In this document: one piece after another, positions 8,953 to 16,644 of the stretch | Numbering within the stretch: the first letter of the stretch is position 1 | Layout of the letters: each line of letters begins with the position of its first letter | Assembly (NCBI RefSeq): GCF_025567345.1 | Contig: NZ_JAOQJS010000004.1 | Location: forward strand, 356,734-420,733 | Direction: 5' to 3' | Source: Coprococcus ammoniilyticus | GTDB lineage: Bacteria > Bacillota > Clostridia > Lachnospirales > Lachnospiraceae | Length of the DNA: 64,000 nt | Position numbers and translations under genes: made by a program | The notes under the pieces: generated by a model | Database searches by the model: none | What the model was told of the DNA's origin: nothing | What the model saw: the letters and a program-made list of their open reading frames with translations, nothing else

Positions 8953-9035
8953 ATATTTATCCTCCTTGTTAAGTTGTATATAATAAAAGAAGCCTACAAT
9001 TAAGCAGACTTCTCATTATTATTAATATTTAATTG

Positions 9036-10700
9036 CTATTTGGTTGATGGCTTGGGTTGATGATTTCCATTATTACTTTGAGACTTTATGGTGTTTTCAT
9101 TCGTAGGATGATTTTCCGAAGGTCTTCCCCCTGCTTTATCATCTTTAGAAATAGTATTGCTAGTAAGATGGGGCACATATTTGTCAAAAATCTTATTGTC
9201 GTATTCTTCATCAAGAATATTAAAATAAATATCTGGATTTATACCTGTACTTGCTATTAACATAGTCATAGAACCACTTGCCTGTAAATATAAATTCTTC
9301 ATCATATCGAAGAATTGTTGTCTATTAACCAAAGATGTTGGGAGATAATATACTTCAACCCGATTACGTCTATCTTTAATTATATTTTCATTTATTACAT
9401 AATTAAGTTCAGTTTGCAGTTCTTGAATCCACGTATATATCTGGGCATTAATCAACTCAAGATTATTTTGTTGAGAAGAGTAATTTCCACTTCCTGATCC
9501 ATTTAATAATGATGCCGCTACACCTAAATCCAAAGCAATTTTATCTGTTAAATCAGATTCATTCTTATTATCAAAAATATCGGTAGCGTCAACATCTAAG
9601 GTATCTATTTTTGTACCTGCTGACACTGTAAAAAACGATGTACCCCCACGATTGTTTTTGGTCATAACAGCTTGCTTAACTTTATTGTGTTGGTCTTGTT
9701 GCTGAGTTTTAGTTAATGCACAGCTACCTTTGTCTTTTCCTTCTGGTAAAGTTTGGAATATTATCTTATTATTTAATTCTTTCAAGACATTTCGTTTAGT
9801 ATCAACGAATTCATTCTGATAAAGAATGTCAGCAATAGCAGCAATTGCAAGAGGTCTTCCCCAAGGTTCACTAATTTTGCACTTGATTTTATGGGCAATG
9901 GTATGTTTATTATCTAATATAAGCCAATTGTTACCTGCAAAATTTCCTTTTTCCCACTGTAAATATCCATTACGAATTTCAGAAGGATATTTTTTCAGCT
10001 TACGATTTCTCTCTTCCTGAGTTACACATTTCTCTTCAAAGTACCGTAAATTAAAAGCAATAACATTTCTATTATTTTTTCTACCTACGATTTTGGTATA
10101 TTCATATGGTAGCGGAATAATAGAAGCATTCATGCCCATATCACACAGTTCTACAATGTTTTCGACATCATAATCAGACAATGCTTTTGTATTATCATTT
10201 GGCTTTTTGGTTACTTCAAAATAATAAAAACAATTGCCCTCGTTCATATCCGTAAAAAGTGCATCTCTAATAAATTGTTTATCATTGATATTTTCAAGGG
10301 TAGACAGCATTAGATCTTTATTTTTATTTAGCTTAGTTTTACCAAATAAACGCTTTTTACCATAAATAACTCTATCTAAACATGGGAGTGATACCATATA
10401 GTCAATTGAGTTAGTTACAACACCTTCACTGTTGTAAACAAACATTGCAAGTCGTCTAGTAAGGTCATGATTTGCAATTGGGTCTTTGACAATAGCTCGG
10501 ATTTCTTCTGGTGTGAATTCATCATATAGATGACATCCAAATATATCCGTTGACAAAACTCTACCAACATAACTATTGTATTCATAAGTTTTTGATGGGG
10601 TAGTAGAATTAGCAGACTGAGATATCTGTGTTGAATTTGTTTCTAATGTTTGCGTCTTTGGAGGGCGACCTCGTTTACGCTTTATTTGTTCTTCTGGCAA
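9036..10700 (-). CDS. Portal protein
   Basis: 554 residues, starting at TTG behind AAAGGAGG. It lies between large terminase and prohead protease, as portals do. The central region (residues 80-450) is helical with the long conserved stretches expected of portal stem and wing; the C-terminal 50 residues are Asn/Ser/Lys-rich and probably disordered. The N-terminus, MPEEQIKRKRGRPPKTQ, carries an AT-hook-like KRGRPPK followed by a Ser/Thr-rich linker, which is odd for a portal and may touch DNA. The assignment depends on position, length and overall character. Confidence 0.8.
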   Translation of the reverse strand: MPEEQIKRKRGRPPKTQTLETNSTQISQSANSTTPSKTYEYNSYVGRVLSTDIFGCHLYDEFTPEEIRAIVKDPIANHDLTRRLAMFVYNSEGVVTNSIDYMVSLPCLDRVIYGKKRLFGKTKLNKNKDLMLSTLENINDKQFIRDALFTDMNEGNCFYYFEVTKKPNDNTKALSDYDVENIVELCDMGMNASIIPLPYEYTKIVGRKNNRNVIAFNLRYFEEKCVTQEERNRKLKKYPSEIRNGYLQWEKGNFAGNNWLILDNKHTIAHKIKCKISEPWGRPLAIAAIADILYQNEFVDTKRNVLKELNNKIIFQTLPEGKDKGSCALTKTQQQDQHNKVKQAVMTKNNRGGTSFFTVSAGTKIDTLDVDATDIFDNKNESDLTDKIALDLGVAASLLNGSGSGNYSSQQNNLELINAQIYTWIQELQTELNYVINENIIKDRRNRVEVYYLPTSLVNRQQFFDMMKNLYLQASGSMTMLIASTGINPDIYFNILDEEYDNKIFDKYVPHLTSNTISKDDKAGGRPSENHPTNENTIKSQSNNGNHQPKPSTK

Positions 10701-10735
10701 GTGAGTGCCTCCTTTCTAAAGTGTTTAAATTTTTG

Positions 10736-12550
10736 TTAATTGATGAGGGTACAATAATCATAATCACTTGAACTTGCACCAATCAAATCATTTTCAAGTA
10801 AATCAAAGAAATATGAACCATATGAACAAGAAGTATATCTATCTTTTCGATTTTTACCTTGTTCATGAATTTTAATAATACCTGTTTGCGGCATTTTTTC
10901 GTAATTTAATTCTGCACATTCGCTTATCATAGCTTGTGTTTCAAGAAATGGGTTTTCATATTCCATTTGTCTATCCAAATCAACTTCATTAATATAATCT
11001 ATATTTTCAGCAAGTATTTCTTCTTTTGCAGTATTGTAATTAACAAGAAAATCAATCTTATTTTCATTAAGATTTTTTCTGAATCCGATAGCAATATCAC
11101 TATTAAGTTGCTGAGTTGCATTGACAGCAAATATACAAGTTTTTGCATTTGGATCTTGACATACTTTTGCATATTCATCGTTATTCATACAGCGTAGTGG
11201 AGAATATTCTAATCCTCTCTCTTCGTCGTATAAAACTTTTTGTAATGAATAAAGAATCTGAAGACCACCATTTCTTACATCCAATACTATGTAATTTGCG
11301 TTGAAATCATCAAATAATTGACGAATTCTTATGGCTTGTAATGTTGTATCTCCAATCTGATTTGATTCAATATAAGGATATTGTCTTCTATATCCTTGTT
11401 TTACTTCAACTGTATTATTTTCCGATTCATAAGTCATAGATTCTGGAATACCACGAATACAACTATAAACGGAGTTATCATTTTGATCACCTGCAACAAA
11501 TGCTATATCGCAAGAAATTACTCTTATTTCATTATCTTGTTTTGGAATAGCATATTTGTTTCGTTTATTTATTTTTATATCAAATGTATTACGTGGATAA
11601 AAGACATGTTTTAGAATCTGACGATTCATTAACATAGAATAGGTAAAATATGATGATAAAGAACCTTTAACTCGAAGATTTAAAAATTCTATTTTCCATG
11701 TGATAGGATCTTGTTTCTGCTTTTCTTTTAGCATCTGTTTCATAGTTTTCAAGTGATGCTTAAGTGTAATGCTTTCGTCAAATGTAAGCAATACAGAACC
11801 ATTATGCTTTTGCATTCCGTTATACGCTTGGTCAACAATATCCCACATCCAATGCCCATCGTCTACCCATGATGAACTAATATAAATATCAACAGGGTCT
11901 TCTTGTAAAACTTCATTTTCTCCATAATAAGGATTAAGCATATATGGCTGATTACGCACAGTCTGAAATGGAGAAATAACAGAGTCCTCAATTTTCTTAT
12001 TGATTTGTCGAAACTCCTCTCTGACAATCCCTGTACTTCTAAGTCCACGGGCATTTTCATTTGCTACAAACACTGTAATTTTAGAGCCATTTTTAAATTT
12101 TACAAAAATATTATTATCACTCGTACTCCAATCTGCAATTTCAGCACGTAGCGGTTTACTCCATTCACATAATTCATCAATTATTTTATCAGATACAATA
12201 AGTTTAGCCTGTTTTTTTGTTGAAGATCCTATACGAAATTTTGTACCAGGATACAGAATGCAACGACAACAGGCATATAATGCAATAATGAAAGATTTCG
12301 CATCGTTTCGACTTGCTATTATACAAATAAAATTTGATATACCCATAAGATATATAGCTAGTTGTTGATATAAGTATAAAGAAATTTTTAAATAATCTTG
12401 AACAAATCGATGCATATTCCTACGCCAAAAAGTACACCATGCTATCATATGTAGAACATTATTAGGATTACTAAGATAATGAGTAGAAGGGAATTTTTTA
12501 TATAATTCCATTTGGTTTTTATCGGCAGGATATTGGTTAGTCATCATCAT
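10736..12550 (-). CDS. terL: Terminase large subunit
   Basis: About 605 residues. The motor pumps DNA into the prohead by ATP hydrolysis and its nuclease domain cuts concatemers. The ATPase part shows ISNFICIIASRNDAKSF as the adenine/Walker A region and STGIVREEFRQI as Walker B with the catalytic acidic pair. The nuclease half has ISCDIAFVAGDQNDNSVY (RNase H-like first Asp) and YIVLDVRNGG. Three consecutive ATG codons (12550, 12547, 12544) overlap the stop of the upstream gene, with GGCGGTG just before; I choose this cluster over a GTG at 12595. Coupled to the upstream gene. Confidence 0.9.
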   Translation of the reverse strand: MMMTNQYPADKNQMELYKKFPSTHYLSNPNNVLHMIAWCTFWRRNMHRFVQDYLKISLYLYQQLAIYLMGISNFICIIASRNDAKSFIIALYACCRCILYPGTKFRIGSSTKKQAKLIVSDKIIDELCEWSKPLRAEIADWSTSDNNIFVKFKNGSKITVFVANENARGLRSTGIVREEFRQINKKIEDSVISPFQTVRNQPYMLNPYYGENEVLQEDPVDIYISSSWVDDGHWMWDIVDQAYNGMQKHNGSVLLTFDESITLKHHLKTMKQMLKEKQKQDPITWKIEFLNLRVKGSLSSYFTYSMLMNRQILKHVFYPRNTFDIKINKRNKYAIPKQDNEIRVISCDIAFVAGDQNDNSVYSCIRGIPESMTYESENNTVEVKQGYRRQYPYIESNQIGDTTLQAIRIRQLFDDFNANYIVLDVRNGGLQILYSLQKVLYDEERGLEYSPLRCMNNDEYAKVCQDPNAKTCIFAVNATQQLNSDIAIGFRKNLNENKIDFLVNYNTAKEEILAENIDYINEVDLDRQMEYENPFLETQAMISECAELNYEKMPQTGIIKIHEQGKNRKDRYTSCSYGSYFFDLLENDLIGASSSDYDYCTLIN

Positions 12551-13547
12551 CACCGCCGTTTTCAGGAACAAAGAATTCCTTATCTCTTGTTTCACTTCCA
12601 GTCATTATATTTTCCATAGGTCTGCATACATGACGTTCAAAATAATTACCAATCTCATCATAGTCCTCGTATAGTGTTTTATCCTTGTAAAATTCTTCTG
12701 GGGTAAACTGTGAGATAGTAGCAAGAGTAACCCCAACAGTTTCATTATTACTATTATCTTTTTCCTCAATAGTTTTTAATCCAGCTTGTTTAAATGTCTT
12801 ACTATATTGTTCAACAAGTGTTGCATATTCTTTAGAATCGCCATTCTGTAACGCATGTATTTTTAACATATTAATATTGCATAAATCTCGAATAAATATT
12901 TCCTGATTCGAGTCGGCATTGGGATTATTTTTCTTAAGCATTCTCCAATGTTCATCAAGATTTTTATAATCCATTTCAGTAAATCCAACTCCCCACCTAT
13001 CAACAGCGGAAGCAGAAATAGTAGATTCTTCTGATTTTGCCTGCTCTCTCGAAGTGATAATCTCATTCTGTTTTTGTGTATAATAATTTTTTAATGAATC
13101 AATATAAGTTTTTCTCCCATCACAGTTCAGATTTTTCTTTGCTGCATAATGAGAAATACGAGAACGAGAACGATGACCACTATAAGTTTCCATAGAAGCA
13201 GTAAGTGCAGATACATCATAATTCCAACCTGCTCTTTGACAAAAATCTTTCATTGCATGTTCTTCATTATTAGAATATAAAGCAGTCATTTGTTCAACAT
13301 AACGATCAGTGCACTCCTTACACCAAGGCAAATAACCACCATTGGCTTGAAACAATACATCATTACTTTTTTGAAAATAAGATTCTTGTTTTGAATATCC
13401 ACGACCACAACAAGAGCATTTGAATTTATGTTTCTTTTCATCAAATGCAATAGGAGATCTTGGTATTTTTATATTTACATTCGTATCAATAATTGGAGTA
13501 GCATTCATGTTTTCAATTATCTTTTCATTTTTTGTTTCTTTTGGCAC
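12537..13547 (-). CDS. Zinc-finger DNA-binding protein, probable terminase small subunit
   Basis: 336 residues starting at GTG behind GGAGGTG. Around residues 40-90 there is a four-Cys site, FKCSCCGRGYSKQE and YLPWCKECTDRYVEQM, which resembles a zinc finger. The rest is helical and polar, ending in an Asp-rich tail (GGDDDD). It is the first gene of the late operon and its stop overlaps the start of the large terminase. By position it should be the DNA-recognition (small) subunit, although it is longer than most. The zinc site is visible; the packaging role is inferred. Confidence 0.65.
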   Translation of the reverse strand: MPKETKNEKIIENMNATPIIDTNVNIKIPRSPIAFDEKKHKFKCSCCGRGYSKQESYFQKSNDVLFQANGGYLPWCKECTDRYVEQMTALYSNNEEHAMKDFCQRAGWNYDVSALTASMETYSGHRSRSRISHYAAKKNLNCDGRKTYIDSLKNYYTQKQNEIITSREQAKSEESTISASAVDRWGVGFTEMDYKNLDEHWRMLKKNNPNADSNQEIFIRDLCNINMLKIHALQNGDSKEYATLVEQYSKTFKQAGLKTIEEKDNSNNETVGVTLATISQFTPEEFYKDKTLYEDYDEIGNYFERHVCRPMENIMTGSETRDKEFFVPENGGDDDD

Positions 13548-13630
13548 GAAGCCACACCTCCTTTTACAACTAAATAAGTCGATTGCTACAATAACAATCG
13601 ACTATCTAAAATTTGTTCAATATCTTAAAA

Positions 13631-13695
13631 AGAGTGAGAGAGTAGTGTGAGTATCTACTATACTGAAGCTCATGACTTCTTCAGCTTCTCACTCC
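13631..13695 (-). ncRNA. Three-way-junction leader RNA element, copy A
   Basis: In the leader of the late operon. Helix P1 pairs 13632-13639 with 13687-13694. P3 pairs 13641-13645 with 13655-13659. P2 pairs 13663-13668 with 13679-13684, enclosing a 10-base loop that reads CTCATGACTT on the plus strand. A second copy at 19891-19951 keeps all three helices and the loop exactly while changing stem bases, which is the signature of a conserved RNA. Direction is assumed minus, because both copies precede minus-strand genes and follow the putative phage promoter. Confidence 0.5.
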
Positions 13696-13748
13696 ATAAT
13701 CCAACTATCTGTAACCGAAACAGTAACAATCCTCTCATAGTTGGCTAT

Positions 13749-13761
13749 ATATTTATTCTCT
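13749..13761 (-). promoter_or_regulatory. Putative phage promoter element GAGAATAAATA (late operon)
   Basis: On the minus strand the sequence reads AAGAGAATAAATATATA, about 200 bases upstream of the small terminase gene. It is one of ten intergenic copies in this prophage, all in the direction of transcription. No host-type -35 box is evident. It would place the late packaging and structural genes under this signal. Confidence 0.45.
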
Positions 13762-13769
13762 TTTCTATC

Positions 13770-13798
13770 TTGATTTTAGGTAGAGAAAAGTGTATACT
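13770..13798 (+). promoter_or_regulatory. Sigma-70-type promoter, plus strand
   Basis: TTGATT (13770-13775), 17-base spacer, TATACT (13793-13798). It points rightwards, against the phage operons, and would transcribe the small gene at 13853 and the 16S-derived segment behind it. Confidence 0.6.
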
Positions 13799-13852
13799 TA
13801 ACCCATAAATTGAAACTTGACAACTGAATAGTATTTAAGAATGGAGGCTTCT

Positions 13853-14017
13853 ATGAAACACCCAGTAAAAAGAATTGCTTCATACTTAAAAACAAAGAAA
13901 CATTCCATTTATAATTTTTTACAAAAAAATGGCTTCTTTGATGAAATGGTTAGAGGAATTGTAAAAATGTTTTTCTTTATAATTATTCTCTACTTTTTCA
14001 AACAAGTAGTGTGGTAA
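13853..14017 (+). CDS. Small membrane-anchored protein, 54 aa
   Basis: Starts MKHPVKRIASYLK at an ATG preceded by GGAGG and ends after a hydrophobic, aromatic C-terminal segment (VKMFFFIIILYFF) that would span or sit in the membrane. The N-terminal half is basic. A good promoter lies upstream and a terminator downstream, so this is a self-contained transcription unit running opposite to the phage genes. Small basic proteins with one hydrophobic helix are often toxins or holin-like; nothing proves that here. The same transcript carries a 16S rRNA fragment. Confidence 0.6.
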   Translation: MKHPVKRIASYLKTKKHSIYNFLQKNGFFDEMVRGIVKMFFFIIILYFFKQVVW

Positions 14018-14043
14018 GCAAGCCTTGGCACAATTTTTGTGCC

Positions 14044-14088
14044 ATGGTGCAAGCGTTATCCGGATTTACTGGGTGTAAAGGGTGCGTA
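14044..14088 (+). other. 45-nt segment identical to host 16S rRNA
   Basis: Bases 14044-14088 match 59354-59398 of the 16S gene in this window without a mismatch; this is the segment directly after the 530-loop, starting ATGGTGCAAGCG. It follows a perfect 8-bp hairpin (14026-14044) and precedes a terminator. It is on the plus strand, so the transcript has the rRNA sense. Confidence 0.9.
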
Positions 14089-14109
14089 AATAGATACTAT
14101 TCAGTTTTT

Positions 14110-14140
14110 AAAGAGAGGTGCAAGCCTCTCTTTTATTTTT
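14110..14140 (+). terminator. Rho-independent terminator
   Basis: AAAGAGAGG and CCTCTCTTT form a 9-bp stem with a 6-base loop, followed by a T-rich tract. It ends the plus-strand unit that starts near 13805. Confidence 0.7.
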
Positions 14141-14148
14141 GTACTTAA

Positions 14149-14237
14149 CGGTCAGAGTTGGATTTGAACCAACGGTGCAAATATATGCACACTTTCTTAG
14201 CAGGGAAGCACCATAAACCAGACTCGGACATCTGACC
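14149..14237 (-). tRNA. tRNA-Ser (GCT)
   Basis: 89 nt cloverleaf on the minus strand. The acceptor stem GGTCAGA/TCTGACC is perfect and position 73 is G, the serine discriminator. The anticodon loop reads CTGCTAA (anticodon GCT), with a long class II variable arm (TGTGCATATATTTGCACC). CCA is not encoded. Confidence 0.85.
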
Positions 14238-14330
14238 ATAATAAAAGAGCCACCTCCAAAGGAAATGACTCTTTCTTTAAAGCTTTTACCAATCAGTCGC
14301 CAAACCGGTTATAACTGTATAGAGCAGTAG

Positions 14331-14404
14331 TCTGGATAGCAGGACTCGAACCTACAACGTCTAGTTCCCAAAACTAGCGGACTACCAAATTGTCCTATAT
14401 CCAG
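14331..14404 (-). tRNA. tRNA-Pro (TGG), copy 1
   Basis: 74 nt. Acceptor CTGGATA/TATCCAG is perfect, anticodon stem CTAGT/ACTAG encloses TTTGGGA (anticodon TGG), the T-arm contains GGTTCGAGTCC, and position 73 is A as in proline tRNAs. A second Pro-TGG lies at 26331-26404. Confidence 0.85.
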
Positions 14405-14462
14405 ATAATATTTTTCAAATTTCTCCATATACTAAACCAAAAGTATCTAAGGAGAAACTATC

Positions 14463-15131
14463 ATGAACGCTTCATATAAAACTGCAATTCAATTCAAAGA
14501 TTTATATATTCCCGTAAAAATGTTAAAAACATCACACAATAGTTCTATAGAACTTAATCAACTCTGCAAAGACTCCAAAGAAAGAGTGCGTTATATCAAA
14601 TTTTGTCCATCTTGTAATAAAGAAATCCACAATGAAGATATTGTAAAAGGATATAAATATGCAGAAGATAAGTATGTTATTTTGGAACAATATGATATAG
14701 AATCAATTACATCAAACAAAGATAGAACACTTTCAATAAAATATTTCTGTAAATCAAAGGAAATATCAGACCTACTCATAGATAAATCATATTATTTAAT
14801 TCCTGAAATGGAGTCAGAAATCGAATATGAACTTCTTCGTAAAGCTATGACTACGAATAGAGTAGTAGGTATGGCTGAAATTGTATTTGGTACAAAACAA
14901 GAATTAGTTGCGTTGTTTGCCAATAAGAATTGTATTATTGCAACCATTTTATTTTATGAGAACGAGATTAACGAATTACCGATTATCATGAAGCATAAAA
15001 CAGATAAACAGCAACTCGAAAATCTCAAACAAGATATCTTAGATAATACAAAAGAATTTGATTGGGAGTCTCATTATGATAAATATCAACTCAAGTTAAG
15101 AAAATTGATATTTGATAAAATTCCAAAATGA
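14463..15131 (+). CDS. Phage Ku protein (DNA end binding)
   Basis: 222 residues, close in length to the core of bacterial Ku. The N-terminal barrel and zinc-like turn are recognisable: IQFKDLYIPVKML, LNQLCKDSKERVRYIKFCPSC, then NEDIVKGYKYAEDKYVILE and SYYLIPEMESEIEYELLRKA. Ku forms a ring that slides on broken DNA and recruits ligase. It has an AAGGAG site and is on the plus strand, against its neighbours, inside the tRNA island. The basic C-terminal tail of host Ku is short, and no ligase D gene is in view. Some phages use Ku to circularise their genome. Confidence 0.85.
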   Translation: MNASYKTAIQFKDLYIPVKMLKTSHNSSIELNQLCKDSKERVRYIKFCPSCNKEIHNEDIVKGYKYAEDKYVILEQYDIESITSNKDRTLSIKYFCKSKEISDLLIDKSYYLIPEMESEIEYELLRKAMTTNRVVGMAEIVFGTKQELVALFANKNCIIATILFYENEINELPIIMKHKTDKQQLENLKQDILDNTKEFDWESHYDKYQLKLRKLIFDKIPK

Positions 15132-15236
15132 TATTGTCTTTCTCATTCCATCCTCGAATGGCGAGCTTTCATCTAAACTGCATAGGACGCATCCTATTGT
15201 TACAACAGTACCAGTCCGAAGACCGCAAAGGGCATA

Positions 15237-15316
15237 GGGCGGTAGTAAGTGTTGAACTTACACACCTAAGTTTCGTATGCATCCAAAAAATAGGTTTTGG
15301 CATCAGACTTACCGCA
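15237..15316 (-). other. Degenerate tRNA-like or structured RNA element
   Basis: On the minus strand the ends TGCGGTA and TACCGCC pair (six of seven), and a good T-arm (GTAAG, loop, CTTAC) precedes the 3' strand. The middle part does not give a proper D-arm, and its best hairpin has the loop CCTATTT. It may be a decayed class II tRNA or part of another RNA. Confidence 0.3.
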
Positions 15317-15327
15317 CGAAACTTATA

Positions 15328-15591
15328 TTATGGTTCAGATGGATTAGGCTCTATAGCATCTACCTTAATCTCATCCACAGTAACTCCAACATTGTATGTC
15401 ACATCCTTAATGACACGAATATTTTTATATCCATATTCTCGATCAAGCTCTTTAATTGTATTTTTCAACTCATCCAAGTCATCCGTTGAGTATTCGATTA
15501 GTTCCAATAAAGAACCTTCAGTCTGAATCTGATACATTTGATAAAATTCTCTTCCAAGCACAGAGTTATATTTAATTAATATTTTATACAT
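15328..15591 (-). CDS. Small phage protein, unknown
   Basis: 87 residues, starting MYKILIKYNSVLG at an ATG behind GGAGGTAA, which makes this the real frame rather than the overlapping plus-strand frame. The body looks like an alternating alpha/beta fold with many acidic residues; the tail is Glu/Pro-rich. It stands alone between tRNA-type genes in the accessory island. No family recognised. Confidence 0.65.
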   Translation of the reverse strand: MYKILIKYNSVLGREFYQMYQIQTEGSLLELIEYSTDDLDELKNTIKELDREYGYKNIRVIKDVTYNVGVTVDEIKVDAIEPNPSEP

Positions 15592-15625
15592 ATATAAATT
15601 ACCTCCAAAATGATAGAATTAGAAA

Positions 15626-15699
15626 AGCTGCCGATAGGATTTGAACCTACAACTTTGGCTTTAGAAGAACCATGCTCTATCCAATTGAGCTAAGACAGC
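15626..15699 (-). tRNA. tRNA-Arg (TCT)
   Basis: 74 nt on the minus strand. Acceptor GCTGTCT pairs with CGGCAGC in six of seven positions, the D-arm is TAGCTCAATTGGATAGAGC, anticodon stem TGGTT/AGCCA encloses CTTCTAA (anticodon TCT), and the T-arm is GTAGG/CCTAT. It would read AGA, a common codon in this AT-rich phage. Confidence 0.8.
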
Positions 15700-15704
15700 A
15701 AGTT

Positions 15705-16345
15705 TCTGGTCTGCATGAAGCACTAACTAGCAGATCTTGGACTGTACACATCCAGTTATTTAGAATATGATCGCTTATCCGCAACCTAATTCATGCTTCC
15801 ATGCACTTGTTTTTCTTGCTAACCAACGCACAAGAAGAGTAAGTGACAACTCGTATCAACCAAACTACATTGCGCTTATGTATTGATACTCCATTAATTT
15901 ATCCAGTTGCAACGCCACATCGGACTCGAACCGAAATCTTCTCTCTATAGGAGAGACGCATGATCCTTTCATGCTGGTGACCTGAATAATATATTATTTG
16001 ATCATTCCTAACTCGTACTTATAGTACGTCAAATGCATGATATGTGTATGAACAACCGTTTACTTTATCATTCTCCGCATATTTTCAGTCTTCGGAACAA
16101 AGACCACTCGATAAGGTTTAATGACTCTTATCCGTCAAAATTCCAATTGTAAAAATCAGAAAAGACAATTTGCCATTTCTTACAAAACTCTGTGGACAGT
16201 TTTAATCATAATAATGGTTCTCATTAACGTAGAGAGGCACGAACATCTTCTCATTTCTGAAGGTTGAGAGTAACCGATAATCCTAGATGTCGGTAGGAAA
16301 GAAGTAGGACTTACAATACTACATGAATAGCAAATGCCAAGATGT
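15705..16345 (-). ncRNA. Candidate large ornate phage RNA (GOLLD/ROOL-like)
   Basis: About 640 bases without a credible gene but dense in hairpins on the minus strand: ACCGA/TCGGT near 16290, GATAAG/CTTATC near 16110-16135, GTCTT/AAGAC near 16090-16105, CGTAC/GTACG near 16015-16028, and a GTATCAA/TTGATAC arm near 15850-15890. A tRNA-like unit (15911-15983) sits inside it and a tRNA-Arg directly after it. It begins just below two putative phage promoters. Large structured RNAs of the GOLLD and ROOL classes occur in phages beside tRNAs, and some contain a tRNA. The class is inferred from context and size only. Confidence 0.45.
15911..15983 (-). tRNA. tRNA-Ile(TAT)-like, atypical
   Basis: 73 nt. 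Acceptor AGGTCAC pairs with GTGGCGT in six of seven positions, D-arm GCAT/ATGC has GG in its loop, anticodon stem TCTCT/AGAGA encloses CCTATAG (anticodon TAT), and the T-loop is TTCGAGT. Position 33 is C and position 8 is C, both unusual, so it may be a tRNA mimic within the larger RNA rather than a working tRNA. Confidence 0.5.
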
Positions 16346-16351
16346 GATACT

Positions 16352-16362
16352 TATATATTCTC
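16352..16362 (-). promoter_or_regulatory. Putative phage promoter element, GAGAATATATA
   Basis: Minus strand AAACAGAGAATATATAAG, directly above the large structured RNA. Its AAACAGAGAATA core is shared with the copies at 26674 and 31847. Confidence 0.45.
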
Positions 16363-16390
16363 TGTTTGGTTGCCCACTTAAGGGTTCTTT

Positions 16391-16401
16391 TATTTATTCT
16401 C
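16391..16401 (-). promoter_or_regulatory. Putative phage promoter element, GAGAATAAATA
   Basis: Second copy in tandem, 39 bases upstream of the one at 16352, same strand. The stretch from here to 16585 otherwise shows no credible gene on either strand. Confidence 0.45.
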
Positions 16402-16585
16402 TACATTGTCGTCACCGTTTTATATATGCCTTTCGTGCCTGTTTATAAGGGCTTTATTTGGATAATACAGTTCTATCGGTCTGTTAGTCCGTCTGATTTT
16501 CACAGAGCCTTGTTGAGTTCTTATGGTTTCAGAGCATTCGGCTGTAGGTATATGAGTTTGTTACCCTTAATATTATTCAATCACT

Positions 16586-16615
16586 TTGACATAAATCATC
16601 TTAACATGCTATGAT
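16586..16615 (+). promoter_or_regulatory. Sigma-70 promoter for the membrane-protein gene
   Basis: TTGACA (16586-16591), 18-base spacer, TATGAT (16610-16615), 30 bases before the TTG start of the plus-strand gene at 16645. A host-type promoter in the prophage, suggesting expression in the lysogen. Confidence 0.65.
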
Positions 16616-16644
16616 GTAAAAAAAAATTTTATAAGGAGTATATA

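Larger units (their letters stand above)
13822..14106 (+). repeat. 13-bp inverted repeats flanking the small gene and 16S fragment
   Basis: AACTGAATAGTAT at 13822-13834 is the exact reverse complement of ATACTATTCAGTT at 14094-14106. In the plus-strand transcript the two ends would pair and enclose the small reading frame, a hairpin and the 16S-like segment. The repeats may mark an inserted cassette or form an RNA processing stem. Confidence 0.6.

Noticed and set aside
13631..13760. Hammerhead or other self-cleaving ribozyme in the late leader
   Set aside because: Helices resemble a three-way junction, but the CTGATGA and GAAA core is missing.
15128..15526. 132-codon plus-strand frame
   Set aside because: It overlaps a tRNA-like element and a minus-strand gene with a far better start; it has no ribosome binding site.
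16366..16614. 82-codon plus-strand frame
   Set aside because: It runs through the promoter of the following gene and through the phage promoter motifs, with no good start.
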